Below, in pieces: positions 49,803-56,902 of a DNA stretch of 64,000 nucleotides (the first letter of the stretch is position 1; every line of letters starts with the position of its first letter). Under the pieces are notes generated by a model, which made no database searches, had not been told where the DNA came from, and saw nothing but the letters and a program-made list of their open reading frames with translations. This stretch comes from Marinomonas algicola (GTDB taxonomy: Bacteria > Pseudomonadota > Gammaproteobacteria > Pseudomonadales > Marinomonadaceae): contig NZ_CP061941.1 of NCBI RefSeq assembly GCF_014805825.1, positions 186,001-250,000 on the forward strand, read 5' to 3'. The translations under genes and the position numbers were made by a program.

Positions 49803-49838
49803 TTTGCTGCACAATGGTTTTAAATTAGGAGCTCTTAA

Positions 49839-50231
49839 ATGAGTATGCAAGATACACTTGCGGATATGTTTACACGTATTCGTAATGCGCAGATGGCTTC
49901 AAAGACATCTGTTAGCATGCCTTCATCTAAAATGAAGGTTTCAGTTGCTTCTGTTCTACGTGAAGAAGGTTATGTAACTGACTTCTCAGTAACTGAAGAA
50001 ATTAAACCGACTCTTACTATCGATCTTAAGTATTTCGAAGGTAAGCCGGTAATCGAAGTTATTAAACGTGCTTCACGTCCAAGTTTGCGTCAATACAAGA
50101 CAGCTACTGACCTTCCAAAGGTTGAAGCTGGTCTAGGTGTTGCAATCATCTCAACTTCTAAAGGTGTGATGACAGACCGTGCGGCTCGCGCTGCTGGTAT
50201 TGGTGGCGAAGTAATCTGCACTGTTTTCTAG
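49839..50231 (+). CDS. rpsH: Ribosomal protein uS8
   Basis: The 130-residue protein (MSMQDTLADMFTRIRNAQMASKTSVSMPSSKMKVSVASVLREEGYV) ends with the RNA-binding LGVAIISTSKGVMTDRAARAAGIGGEVICTVF. S8 binds helix 21 of 16S rRNA and in E. coli represses the spc operon by binding its mRNA. The large hairpin directly upstream makes self-regulation here an attractive idea. Confidence 0.98.
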   Translation: MSMQDTLADMFTRIRNAQMASKTSVSMPSSKMKVSVASVLREEGYVTDFSVTEEIKPTLTIDLKYFEGKPVIEVIKRASRPSLRQYKTATDLPKVEAGLGVAIISTSKGVMTDRAARAAGIGGEVICTVF

Positions 50232-50239
50232 GAGTTAGT

Positions 50240-50773
50240 ATGTCTCGTGTTGCTAAAAGTCCCGTGACGCTTCCTGCTGGTGTAGATGTAACTCTAAATG
50301 GTCAACACTTAGTCGTTAAAGGCGGCAAAGGTTCATTAGAGTTAAATGCCCACCAGAATGTTGAAGTTGCTCAACAAGATAATGTGATCACTTTTGTTCC
50401 TCGTGATGGAGCAAAACAAAGCCGCGCTTTGGCTGGTACAATGCGTTCTTTGGTGAACAACATGGTTATTGGTGTAAGCCAAGGTTTTGAGAAAAGACTA
50501 TTGTTGCAAGGTGTTGGTTATCGTGCTGCAGTTAAAGGCAATGTTTTAAATCTAAGCCTTGGTTTTTCTCATCCTGTTGAATATGAATTGCCTGCTGGCG
50601 TTACGGCTGAATGCGCTTCTCAAACAGAAGTCGTTCTTCGTGGTATTGACAAGCAAGTGATTGGTCAGGTTGCTGCTGAAGTTCGTGGTTTTCGTCCTCC
50701 TGAGCCTTATAAAGGTAAAGGTGTTCGTTATTCTGACGAAGTTGTTCGTCGTAAAGAAGCTAAGAAGAAGTAG
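50240..50773 (+). CDS. rplF: Ribosomal protein uL6
   Basis: The 177-residue protein (MSRVAKSPVTLPAGVDVTLNGQHLVVKGGKGSLEL) has two repeated domains and ends VIGQVAAEVRGFRPPEPYKGKGVRYSDEVVRRKEAKKK. It lies near the sarcin-ricin loop. An 8-bp gap follows rpsH. Confidence 0.98.
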   Translation: MSRVAKSPVTLPAGVDVTLNGQHLVVKGGKGSLELNAHQNVEVAQQDNVITFVPRDGAKQSRALAGTMRSLVNNMVIGVSQGFEKRLLLQGVGYRAAVKGNVLNLSLGFSHPVEYELPAGVTAECASQTEVVLRGIDKQVIGQVAAEVRGFRPPEPYKGKGVRYSDEVVRRKEAKKK

Positions 50774-50783
50774 GTAAGTATTC

Positions 50784-51134
50784 ATGAACACTAAAAAACA
50801 ATCTCGAATTCGTCGCGCACGCCGCGCACGTTTGCATATTCGTGAGTTAGGTGCGCATCGTCTTACTGTACATCGCACACCACGTCATATGTATGCACAA
50901 GTTATTTCTCCATGTGGAAGTCAAGTGCTAGCAAGCGCCTCTACTTTAGATGGGGACCTGCGCTCTGAAGCGACTGGGAATAAAGATGCTGCACAAAAAG
51001 TTGGCACTTTAATCGCTACTCGCGCTAAAGAAGCAGGTATCACAGCGGTCGCATTTGATCGTTCTGGTTTTAAATACCACGGTCGCGTTCAAGCTTTAGC
51101 TGACGCAGCTCGTGAAGCCGGTCTAGAGTTCTAA
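50784..51134 (+). CDS. rplR: Ribosomal protein uL18
   Basis: The 116-residue protein (MNTKKQSRIRRARRARLHIRELGAHRLTVHRTPRHMYAQVI) ends FDRSGFKYHGRVQALADAAREAGLEF. It binds 5S rRNA together with L5. The Arg-rich N-terminus is normal. Confidence 0.98.
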   Translation: MNTKKQSRIRRARRARLHIRELGAHRLTVHRTPRHMYAQVISPCGSQVLASASTLDGDLRSEATGNKDAAQKVGTLIATRAKEAGITAVAFDRSGFKYHGRVQALADAAREAGLEF

Positions 51135-51144
51135 GGGGTACCAA

Positions 51145-51645
51145 ATGGCAGTTAATGAACAACAAACTAGCGACCTCCAAGAGAAGCTAGTTCAAGTCAA
51201 CCGTGTTGCTAAAGTTGTAAAGGGTGGTCGTATCTTCTCTTTCACAGCTTTAACAGTGGTTGGTGACGGTAATGGTAAAGTTGGTTTTGGTCGTGGTAAA
51301 GCGCGTGAAGTTCCTCAAGCAATTCAAAAAGCTATGGAGCAAGCACGTCGTAACATGATCACTGTACAACTAAATGGTGATACGCTTCAGTACCCAGTAA
51401 AAGCGGCTCATGGTGCATCTAAAGTTTATATGCAACCAGCGTCACAAGGTACAGGTGTTATCGCAGGTGGTGCAATGCGTGCAGTTCTTGAAATTGCAGG
51501 TATTCACAACGTTTTGGCTAAGTGTTACGGCTCTACAAACCCTGTTAATGTTGTTCGTGCAACTATTAAAGGTTTGCAGGACATGCAAGCTCCTGAGCAA
51601 ATTGCAGCTAAACGCGGTAAGTCAGTCGATCAAATTTTGGGGTAA
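51145..51645 (+). CDS. rpsE: Ribosomal protein uS5
   Basis: The 166-residue protein has the double-stranded-RNA-binding-like N-terminal domain (LVQVNRVAKVVKGGRIFSFTALTVVGDGNGKVGFGRGKAREVPQAIQKAMEQARRNM). The C-terminal domain has PASQGTGVIAGGAMRAVLEIAGIHNVLAKCYGSTNPVNVVRA. It affects decoding accuracy with S4. Confidence 0.98.
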   Translation: MAVNEQQTSDLQEKLVQVNRVAKVVKGGRIFSFTALTVVGDGNGKVGFGRGKAREVPQAIQKAMEQARRNMITVQLNGDTLQYPVKAAHGASKVYMQPASQGTGVIAGGAMRAVLEIAGIHNVLAKCYGSTNPVNVVRATIKGLQDMQAPEQIAAKRGKSVDQILG

Positions 51646-51651
51646 TGTGTT

Positions 51652-51837
51652 ATGGCAAATAAAACCATCACAGTTGAACTAACCCGCAGTCCGATCGGTC
51701 GTCTTCCTAAGCACCGTGCAACTGTTGAGGGCTTAGGTTTACGTAAAGTCGGCCAGCGCCGCGAATTAGAAGACACACCTTCTGTTCGTGGTATGGTTAA
51801 TAAAGTTTATTACATGGTTAAAGTGGTAGGGGAATAA
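51652..51837 (+). CDS. rpmD: Ribosomal protein uL30
   Basis: The 61-residue protein (MANKTITVELTRSPIGRLPKHRATVEGLGLRKVGQRRELEDTPSVRGMVNKVYYMVKVVGE) is complete. Six bases separate it from rpsE and one base from rplO. Confidence 0.98.
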   Translation: MANKTITVELTRSPIGRLPKHRATVEGLGLRKVGQRRELEDTPSVRGMVNKVYYMVKVVGE

Positions 51838-51838
51838 A

Positions 51839-52273
51839 ATGTTCTTAAATACTATTAAACCTGCCGAAGGTAGCAAATCTGCTCCTAAACGCCGTGGCCG
51901 TGGTATTGGTAGTGGCTTAGGTAAGACAGGTGGACGTGGCCATAAGGGTCTTAAATCTCGTTCAGGTAGCTCTGTTAAGCCAGGTTTCGAAGGTGGTCAA
52001 ATGCCTTTACAGAAACGTCTACCTAAATTTGGTTTTACATCTCGTCAAGCAAAATATGTTGCTGAAGTTCGTTTAAACGAATTGGCGTCTGTAAATGCTG
52101 AAGTAATTGATTTAGCTGCTCTAGTAAGTGCTAATGTTTTTGGTCATCAAATTAAAACTGCGCGTGTAATCTTGTCTGGTTCTATCGACAAAGCCATTAC
52201 TGTTCGTGGTCTTAAGGTGACTAAAGGCGCTCGTGCTGCTATCGAAGCGGCTGGCGGAAAAGTCGAGGAATAA
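51839..52273 (+). CDS. rplO: Ribosomal protein uL15
   Basis: The 144-residue protein (MFLNTIKPAEGSKSAPKRRGRGIGSGLGKTGGRGHKGLKSRSG) has the Gly/Arg-rich N-terminal extension that penetrates the 50S core. The C-terminus is ITVRGLKVTKGARAAIEAAGGKVEE. Its stop is directly followed by the secY ATG. Confidence 0.98.
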   Translation: MFLNTIKPAEGSKSAPKRRGRGIGSGLGKTGGRGHKGLKSRSGSSVKPGFEGGQMPLQKRLPKFGFTSRQAKYVAEVRLNELASVNAEVIDLAALVSANVFGHQIKTARVILSGSIDKAITVRGLKVTKGARAAIEAAGGKVEE

Positions 52274-53605
52274 ATGGCAAAGCGTGGCTCACTACCAGCA
52301 AATGCACAAAAAGGCTTAGGAGAACTTTGGTCTCGTATACGTTTTGTGTTTTTAGCGATTATTGTATATAGAATAGGTGCACACATCCCGGTTCCAGGCA
52401 TAAATCCTGATCGCTTGTCTGCCCTTTTTGATCAAAATGAAGGCACAATCCTGAGTTTATTTAACGTATTCTCTGGTGGGGCACTTGAGCGCATGAGTAT
52501 TTTTGCGCTAGGCATACTCCCTTATATTTCTGCCTCTATTATTATGCAGTTATTAACGGTAGTAAGTCCGCAGCTAGAACAGCTCAAGAAAGAAGGTGAA
52601 GCTGGGAGACGTAAAATCACTCAGTATACTCGTTATGGGACCGTTCTTCTTGCGTTAGTTCAATCTGCAAGTATGGCAGTTGGTCTAGCTAGTCAAGGGA
52701 TATCGTTTAATAGTGGTATAGAGTTTTATGCAGTCGCTGTAATTACTCTTGTCTCTGGTACGGTTTTCTTGATGTGGTTAGGAGAACAGGTGACTGAAAA
52801 AGGTATTGGCAATGGTATTTCGATACTTATTTTTGCTGGTATCGTAGCCGGTCTACCTTCTGCACTCGGCAGATCTTTTGAGTCGGCTCGTCAAGGCGAT
52901 ATTAATATTCTAGCCTTATTGCTAATTGGTATAATGGCTGTAGCTACAGTAGCGTTTGTTGTCTTTATTGAAAGAGGGCAGCGTCGGATTACAGTTAATT
53001 ATGCTAAGCGTCAGCAAGGTAAGAAAGTATTTGCTGCACAAAAGAGTCATCTACCTCTTAAGGTTAATATGGCAGGTGTAATTCCTCCTATATTCGCTTC
53101 AAGTATTTTGCTTTTTCCTGCGTCAATTGGCCAATGGTTTGGTCAAGGTGAAGGCATGGAATGGCTTCAAGATGTCTCTTTGGCTCTTGCTCCAGGGCAA
53201 CCGCTCTATGTGTTGTTATTTTCGATAGCAATTGTTTTCTTTTGCTTCTTCTATACAGCATTGGTGTTTAACCCTAAGGATGTAGCAGATAATTTAAAAA
53301 AATCCGGTGCTTTTTTACCGGGGATTCGTCCAGGCGATCATACCGCTCGATATATTGACGGTGTAATGACCCGTTTGACATTGTTTGGTGCTTTATATAT
53401 CACCTTAGTGTCTTTGATGCCTCAATTCTTTGTTGTTGCATGGAACGTGCCTTTCTACTTCGGTGGAACCTCTATGTTGATCGTAGTTGTAGTGGTTATG
53501 GATTTCATGACGCAAGTGCAAAGTCATTTGATGAGTCATCAGTACGAGTCGTTAATGAAGAAATCTAACCTGACTGGTTATGGTCCTAATGGCCTGATGC
53601 GTTAA
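52274..53605 (+). CDS. secY: Preprotein translocase subunit SecY
   Basis: The 443-residue protein has ten membrane segments, beginning RIRFVFLAIIVYRIGAHIPVPGINPD. It has the plug region NVFSGGALERMSIFALGILPYISASIIMQLL, the C5 loop ERGQRRITVNYAKRQQGKK that binds SecA and ribosomes, and the C6 tail ending YEGLMKKSNL-like (YESLMKKSNLTGYG). It forms the protein-conducting channel with SecE and SecG. It begins with no gap after rplO. Confidence 0.98.
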   Translation: MAKRGSLPANAQKGLGELWSRIRFVFLAIIVYRIGAHIPVPGINPDRLSALFDQNEGTILSLFNVFSGGALERMSIFALGILPYISASIIMQLLTVVSPQLEQLKKEGEAGRRKITQYTRYGTVLLALVQSASMAVGLASQGISFNSGIEFYAVAVITLVSGTVFLMWLGEQVTEKGIGNGISILIFAGIVAGLPSALGRSFESARQGDINILALLLIGIMAVATVAFVVFIERGQRRITVNYAKRQQGKKVFAAQKSHLPLKVNMAGVIPPIFASSILLFPASIGQWFGQGEGMEWLQDVSLALAPGQPLYVLLFSIAIVFFCFFYTALVFNPKDVADNLKKSGAFLPGIRPGDHTARYIDGVMTRLTLFGALYITLVSLMPQFFVVAWNVPFYFGGTSMLIVVVVVMDFMTQVQSHLMSHQYESLMKKSNLTGYGPNGLMR

Positions 53606-53630
53606 TACGCATTGGTTGGAGGAGTTGAAC

Positions 53631-53744
53631 ATGAAAGTACGTGCATCTGTTAAGAAAATCTGTCGTAACTGCAAAATCGTTCGTCGTAACGGTTCAGTTC
53701 GAGTGATTTGTATTGAACCAAGACACAAACAACGTCAAGGTTAA
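53631..53744 (+). CDS. rpmJ: Ribosomal protein bL36 (zinc-binding form)
   Basis: A 37-residue protein read from the ATG at 53631, with GGAGG about 8 bases before: MKVRASVKKICRNCKIVRRN, then GSVRVICIEPRHKQRQG. The zinc ligands Cys11, Cys14, Cys27 and His32 are all present, so this is the zinc-requiring form. It stands between secY and rpsM, its usual place, and closes the spc group. Confidence 0.97.
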   Translation: MKVRASVKKICRNCKIVRRNGSVRVICIEPRHKQRQG

Positions 53745-53775
53745 TACTAATTAGCTCTTTGATGGGGAAGGGTGG

Positions 53776-53804
53776 TTGATTTTTCGTCTCAAAGACGGCA
53801 TAAT
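53776..53804 (+). promoter_or_regulatory. Possible promoter of the alpha operon
   Basis: TTGATT at 53776-53781, 17 bases, CATAAT at 53799-53804, 60 bp before rpsM. The spacer contains CGTCT-CAA-AGACG, a small palindrome. A further palindrome GATGATA/TATCATC lies at 53827-53842. A separate start for rpsM-rplQ is plausible. Confidence 0.5.
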
Positions 53805-53863
53805 CGCCGCCCTAATGAAAGCAAAGTGATGATATTTATCATCCTAACAACGGAGTAAAGTGA

Positions 53864-54220
53864 ATGGCCCGTATAGCCGGTGTCAATATTCCTGACAATA
53901 AACATGCGGTCATTTCTCTGACTTACATCTTCGGAATCGGTCGCACCCGTTCACGCGCAATTTGTGCGGCTAGTGGGGTTCAGGAGACAGCAAAAATTGG
54001 TTCATTGAATGATGAAGTTCTTGACCAATTACGCGGAGAAGTTGGTAAGTACACAGTTGAAGGTGATCTTCGACGTGAACTAAGCATGTCTATCAAACGT
54101 CTGATGGATATGGGTTGTCATCGCGGTATTCGTCACCGCCGCAGCCTACCTGTTCGTGGTCAACGTACCAAAACGAACGCTCGTACACGTAAAGGCCCTC
54201 GTAAGCCTATTCGTAAGTAA
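53864..54220 (+). CDS. rpsM: Ribosomal protein uS13
   Basis: The 118-residue protein (MARIAGVNIPDNKHAVISLTYIFGIGRTRSRAICAASGV) has the helix-two-turn-helix and the basic tail HRRSLPVRGQRTKTNARTRKGPRKPIRK, which contacts P-site tRNA. It starts the alpha group. A perfect 8-bp hairpin (GCTCTAGC/GCTAGAGC, 54235-54259) lies in the following 67-bp gap. Confidence 0.98.
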   Translation: MARIAGVNIPDNKHAVISLTYIFGIGRTRSRAICAASGVQETAKIGSLNDEVLDQLRGEVGKYTVEGDLRRELSMSIKRLMDMGCHRGIRHRRSLPVRGQRTKTNARTRKGPRKPIRK

Positions 54221-54287
54221 TATAAACGCGTTTCGCTCTAGCCACAATGTCGCTAGAGCTGAGCATTTAAAATAGGAAAAGTGCAAT

Positions 54288-54680
54288 ATGGCTAAGCCAG
54301 CTACGCGCAATACCAAGAAAAAAGTCAAAAAGTCAGTTGTTGACGGTGTTGCTCATGTACACGCGTCTTTTAACAACACTATTGTGACTATCACCGATCG
54401 CCAAGGCAACGCTTTGTCTTGGGCTACTGCAGGTGGTTCTGGTTTTCGCGGATCTCGTAAAAGTACGCCTTTCGCAGCTCAAGTTGCTGCTGAACGTGCC
54501 GGTGCTGTTGCTCAAGAATTTGGTTTGAAAAACGTAGACGTTATGATCAAGGGTCCTGGCCCAGGTCGTGAGTCCGCAGTTCGTGCATTAAATGCATTAG
54601 GATTGCGTATCAATAACATTACAGATGTGACGCCGATACCACACAATGGTTGTCGTCCACCTAAGAAACGTCGCGTTTAA
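54288..54680 (+). CDS. rpsK: Ribosomal protein uS11
   Basis: The 130-residue protein (MAKPATRNTKKKVKKSVVDGVAHVHASFNNTIVTITDRQGNALSWATAGGSGFRGSRKSTPFAAQVAAE) ends ITDVTPIPHNGCRPPKKRRV. It lies on the platform near the mRNA Shine-Dalgarno helix. rpsD follows after 16 bp. Confidence 0.98.
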   Translation: MAKPATRNTKKKVKKSVVDGVAHVHASFNNTIVTITDRQGNALSWATAGGSGFRGSRKSTPFAAQVAAERAGAVAQEFGLKNVDVMIKGPGPGRESAVRALNALGLRINNITDVTPIPHNGCRPPKKRRV

Positions 54681-54696
54681 TTGAGGAGACAGATAC

Positions 54697-55317
54697 ATGG
54701 CTCGTTATATAGGTCCAACTTGTAAGTTGTCTCGTCGTGAAGGTACGGACTTGCAATTAAAGAGCGGCTCACGTGCTCTAGAATCAAAATGTAAATTAGA
54801 AGCAGCACCTGGTGTTCATGGCGCACGCCGTGGCCGTTTGTCTGACTATGGTTTACAGTTACGTGAAAAACAAAAGGTTCGTCGTACATATGGCATCCTT
54901 GAGAAACAATTCCGTAATTATTATAAAAGTGCAGCTCGCTTGAAGGGTGCAACAGGTGAAAACTTGTTACAACTTCTTGAATCTCGCTTGGATAATGTTG
55001 TTTATCGCGCTGGTTTCGGCTCTACACGTGCTGAAGCTCGTCAATTGGTTGGGCACAAAGGTGTTCTAGTCAACGGTGCAACAGTAAATATCGCGTCTTA
55101 CCAAGTTAAATCTGGTGACGTTGTATCTATTCGTGAAAAAGCTAAAAAGCAACTTCGTGTACAAAATGCACTTGAGCTTGCTAAGAATCGCACAGCTGTT
55201 CATTGGATTGAGACTGACTCTACTAAATTAGAAGCAGTTTATAAATCAGTTCCTGAGCGTGGCGATTTGTCAGCTGAAATTAATGAAAACCTAATTGTTG
55301 AACTTTACTCTAAGTAA
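54697..55317 (+). CDS. rpsD: Ribosomal protein uS4
   Basis: The 206-residue protein (MARYIGPTCKLSRREGTDLQLKSG) has the S4 RNA-binding domain (ESRLDNVVYRAGFGSTRAEARQLVGHKGVLVNGATVNIASYQVKSGDVVSI). The N-terminal part has a single cysteine in CKL, so no zinc site. In E. coli S4 initiates 30S assembly and represses the alpha operon. Confidence 0.98.
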   Translation: MARYIGPTCKLSRREGTDLQLKSGSRALESKCKLEAAPGVHGARRGRLSDYGLQLREKQKVRRTYGILEKQFRNYYKSAARLKGATGENLLQLLESRLDNVVYRAGFGSTRAEARQLVGHKGVLVNGATVNIASYQVKSGDVVSIREKAKKQLRVQNALELAKNRTAVHWIETDSTKLEAVYKSVPERGDLSAEINENLIVELYSK

Positions 55318-55351
55318 GGTTGAGCAGTTGGGAGAATAAATAGGTGGATCT

Positions 55352-56356
55352 ATGCAGCGTTCAGTGAGCGAATTGTTAACCCCACGCAACATTGAAGTTC
55401 AAGAATTGGGCAAAACACGCGCCAAAGTTACTCTGCAACCGCTAGAACGTGGTTTTGGGCATACTTTAGGTAATGCTTTGCGTCGTATTCTGTTATCTTC
55501 AATGCCTGGTTGTGCGATTGTTGAAGTTGAAATCGACGGTGTATTGCATGAATACAGCGCAATTGAAGGGGTAAAAGAAGATGTAATTGAAATTCTTCTT
55601 AACCTTAAAGGAGTTGCAATCGCTCTACACGGGCAAGATGAAGCAACTCTTACTTTAAGTAAAAAAGGTCCTTGTGTTGTTACTGCTGGTGATATTCAGT
55701 TGGTAACAGACGCCGAGATCGCTAACCCTGATCATATACTTGCACATTTGGATGAGTCTGCAGAACTTAATATGCAGATCCGAGTTGCTCGTGGTCGTGG
55801 TTATGAGCCTGCTGATGCTCGTATTGCAAGTGATGATGAGACTCGTCCTATCGGTCGCTTGCAGCTGGATGCTTCATTCAGCCCTGTACGAAGAGTAGCT
55901 TACAGTGTTGAGAATGCTCGTGTAGAGCAGCGTACTGACTTAGATAAACTTGTCTTAGACATTGAATCTAACGGTACTATTGACCCTGAAGAAGCAATTC
56001 GACGTGCAGCTACTATTCTGCAACAACAAATTGCTGTGTTTGTCGCCTTAGAAAGCGAAAGCGAAGCACCTGTTGTGGAAGAAGAGGATGAAATCGATCC
56101 AATTTTGCTACGCCCGGTTGATGATCTTGAGTTGACCGTTCGAAGTGCTAACTGTTTAAAAGCAGAGAACATTTATTACATCGGTGATTTAATACAACGT
56201 ACTGAAGTTGAGCTTCTAAAGACGCCTAACTTAGGTAAAAAATCGTTAACTGAAATCAAAGATGTTTTAGCACAGCGTGGTTTGTCTTTGGGAATGCGTT
56301 TGGAAAACTGGCCACCAGCTAGTTTGAAAGACGATAGCAAGGTACTAGCTCGCTAG
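55352..56356 (+). CDS. rpoA: RNA polymerase alpha subunit
   Basis: The 334-residue protein begins MQRSVSELLTPRNIEVQELGKTRAKVTLQPLERGFGHTLGNALRRILLSSMPGCAIVEVEIDG, the N-terminal dimerisation domain. After an acidic linker (about 230-245, EEEDEID) comes the C-terminal domain with LELTVRSANCLKAENIYYIGDLIQRTEVELLKTPNLGKKSLTEIKDVLAQRGLSLGMRLENWPP, which binds UP elements and activators. Confidence 0.99.
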   Translation: MQRSVSELLTPRNIEVQELGKTRAKVTLQPLERGFGHTLGNALRRILLSSMPGCAIVEVEIDGVLHEYSAIEGVKEDVIEILLNLKGVAIALHGQDEATLTLSKKGPCVVTAGDIQLVTDAEIANPDHILAHLDESAELNMQIRVARGRGYEPADARIASDDETRPIGRLQLDASFSPVRRVAYSVENARVEQRTDLDKLVLDIESNGTIDPEEAIRRAATILQQQIAVFVALESESEAPVVEEEDEIDPILLRPVDDLELTVRSANCLKAENIYYIGDLIQRTEVELLKTPNLGKKSLTEIKDVLAQRGLSLGMRLENWPPASLKDDSKVLAR

Positions 56357-56398
56357 GTCATTGTTCCCTGACCACCGTAGTTTGGTAAGGAATTTATA

Positions 56399-56785
56399 AT
56401 GCGTCATCGTAAGAGTGGACGTCACTTAAACCGTACTAGCTCTCATCGTAAAGCGATGTTCAAAAATATGGCTGCTTCATTATTCGAGCACGAAGTTATT
56501 AAAACTACGTTGCCGAAAGCCAAAGAACTTCGTCGCGTTGCTGAGCCACTGATTACATTGGCTAAAAACGATTCTGTTGCGAATCGTCGATTGGCTTTTG
56601 CTCGTACTCGTAGCAAAGATGCTGTTGGTAAATTATTCTCTGAACTTGGTCCTCGTTACCAAGCTCGTCCAGGCGGTTATGTTCGCATTCTTAAATGTGG
56701 ATTCCGTGCTGGTGATAATGCGCCGATGGCTTACGTTGAATTGGTCGATAGACCAGTTGCAGACGTTGAAGATGCTGCTGAATAA
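56399..56785 (+). CDS. rplQ: Ribosomal protein bL17
   Basis: The 128-residue protein (MRHRKSGRHLNRTSSHRKAMFKNMAASLFEHEVIKTTLPKAKELRRVAEPLITLAK) is the last gene of the superoperon. A typical terminator starts 11 bp after its stop. Confidence 0.98.
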   Translation: MRHRKSGRHLNRTSSHRKAMFKNMAASLFEHEVIKTTLPKAKELRRVAEPLITLAKNDSVANRRLAFARTRSKDAVGKLFSELGPRYQARPGGYVRILKCGFRAGDNAPMAYVELVDRPVADVEDAAE

Positions 56786-56796
56786 GCAAGATCTTT

Positions 56797-56827
56797 AAAA
56801 AAACCAGACTTTATGTCTGGTTTTTTT
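56797..56827 (+). terminator. Intrinsic terminator after rplQ
   Basis: AAAAAAACCAGAC, loop TTTAT, GTCTGGTTTTTTT forms a 13-bp stem ending in seven T. It closes the ribosomal superoperon. Confidence 0.95.
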
Positions 56828-56848
56828 ATGCCTAAATTTTGTTCTTGT

Positions 56849-56891
56849 CACTAAAAAGCCTAAACAGATAACCTGTCTAGGCTTTTTAGTG
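56849..56891. terminator. Terminator of uvrA (bidirectional)
   Basis: CACTAAAAAGCCTA at 56849-56862 pairs perfectly over 14 bp with TAGGCTTTTTAGTG at 56878-56891, with an inner ACAG/CTGT stem. It is 11 bp after the uvrA stop on the minus strand, and the T-run of the right arm would also stop plus-strand readthrough. Confidence 0.8.
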
Positions 56892-56902
56892 TAAGCATGA
56901 GT

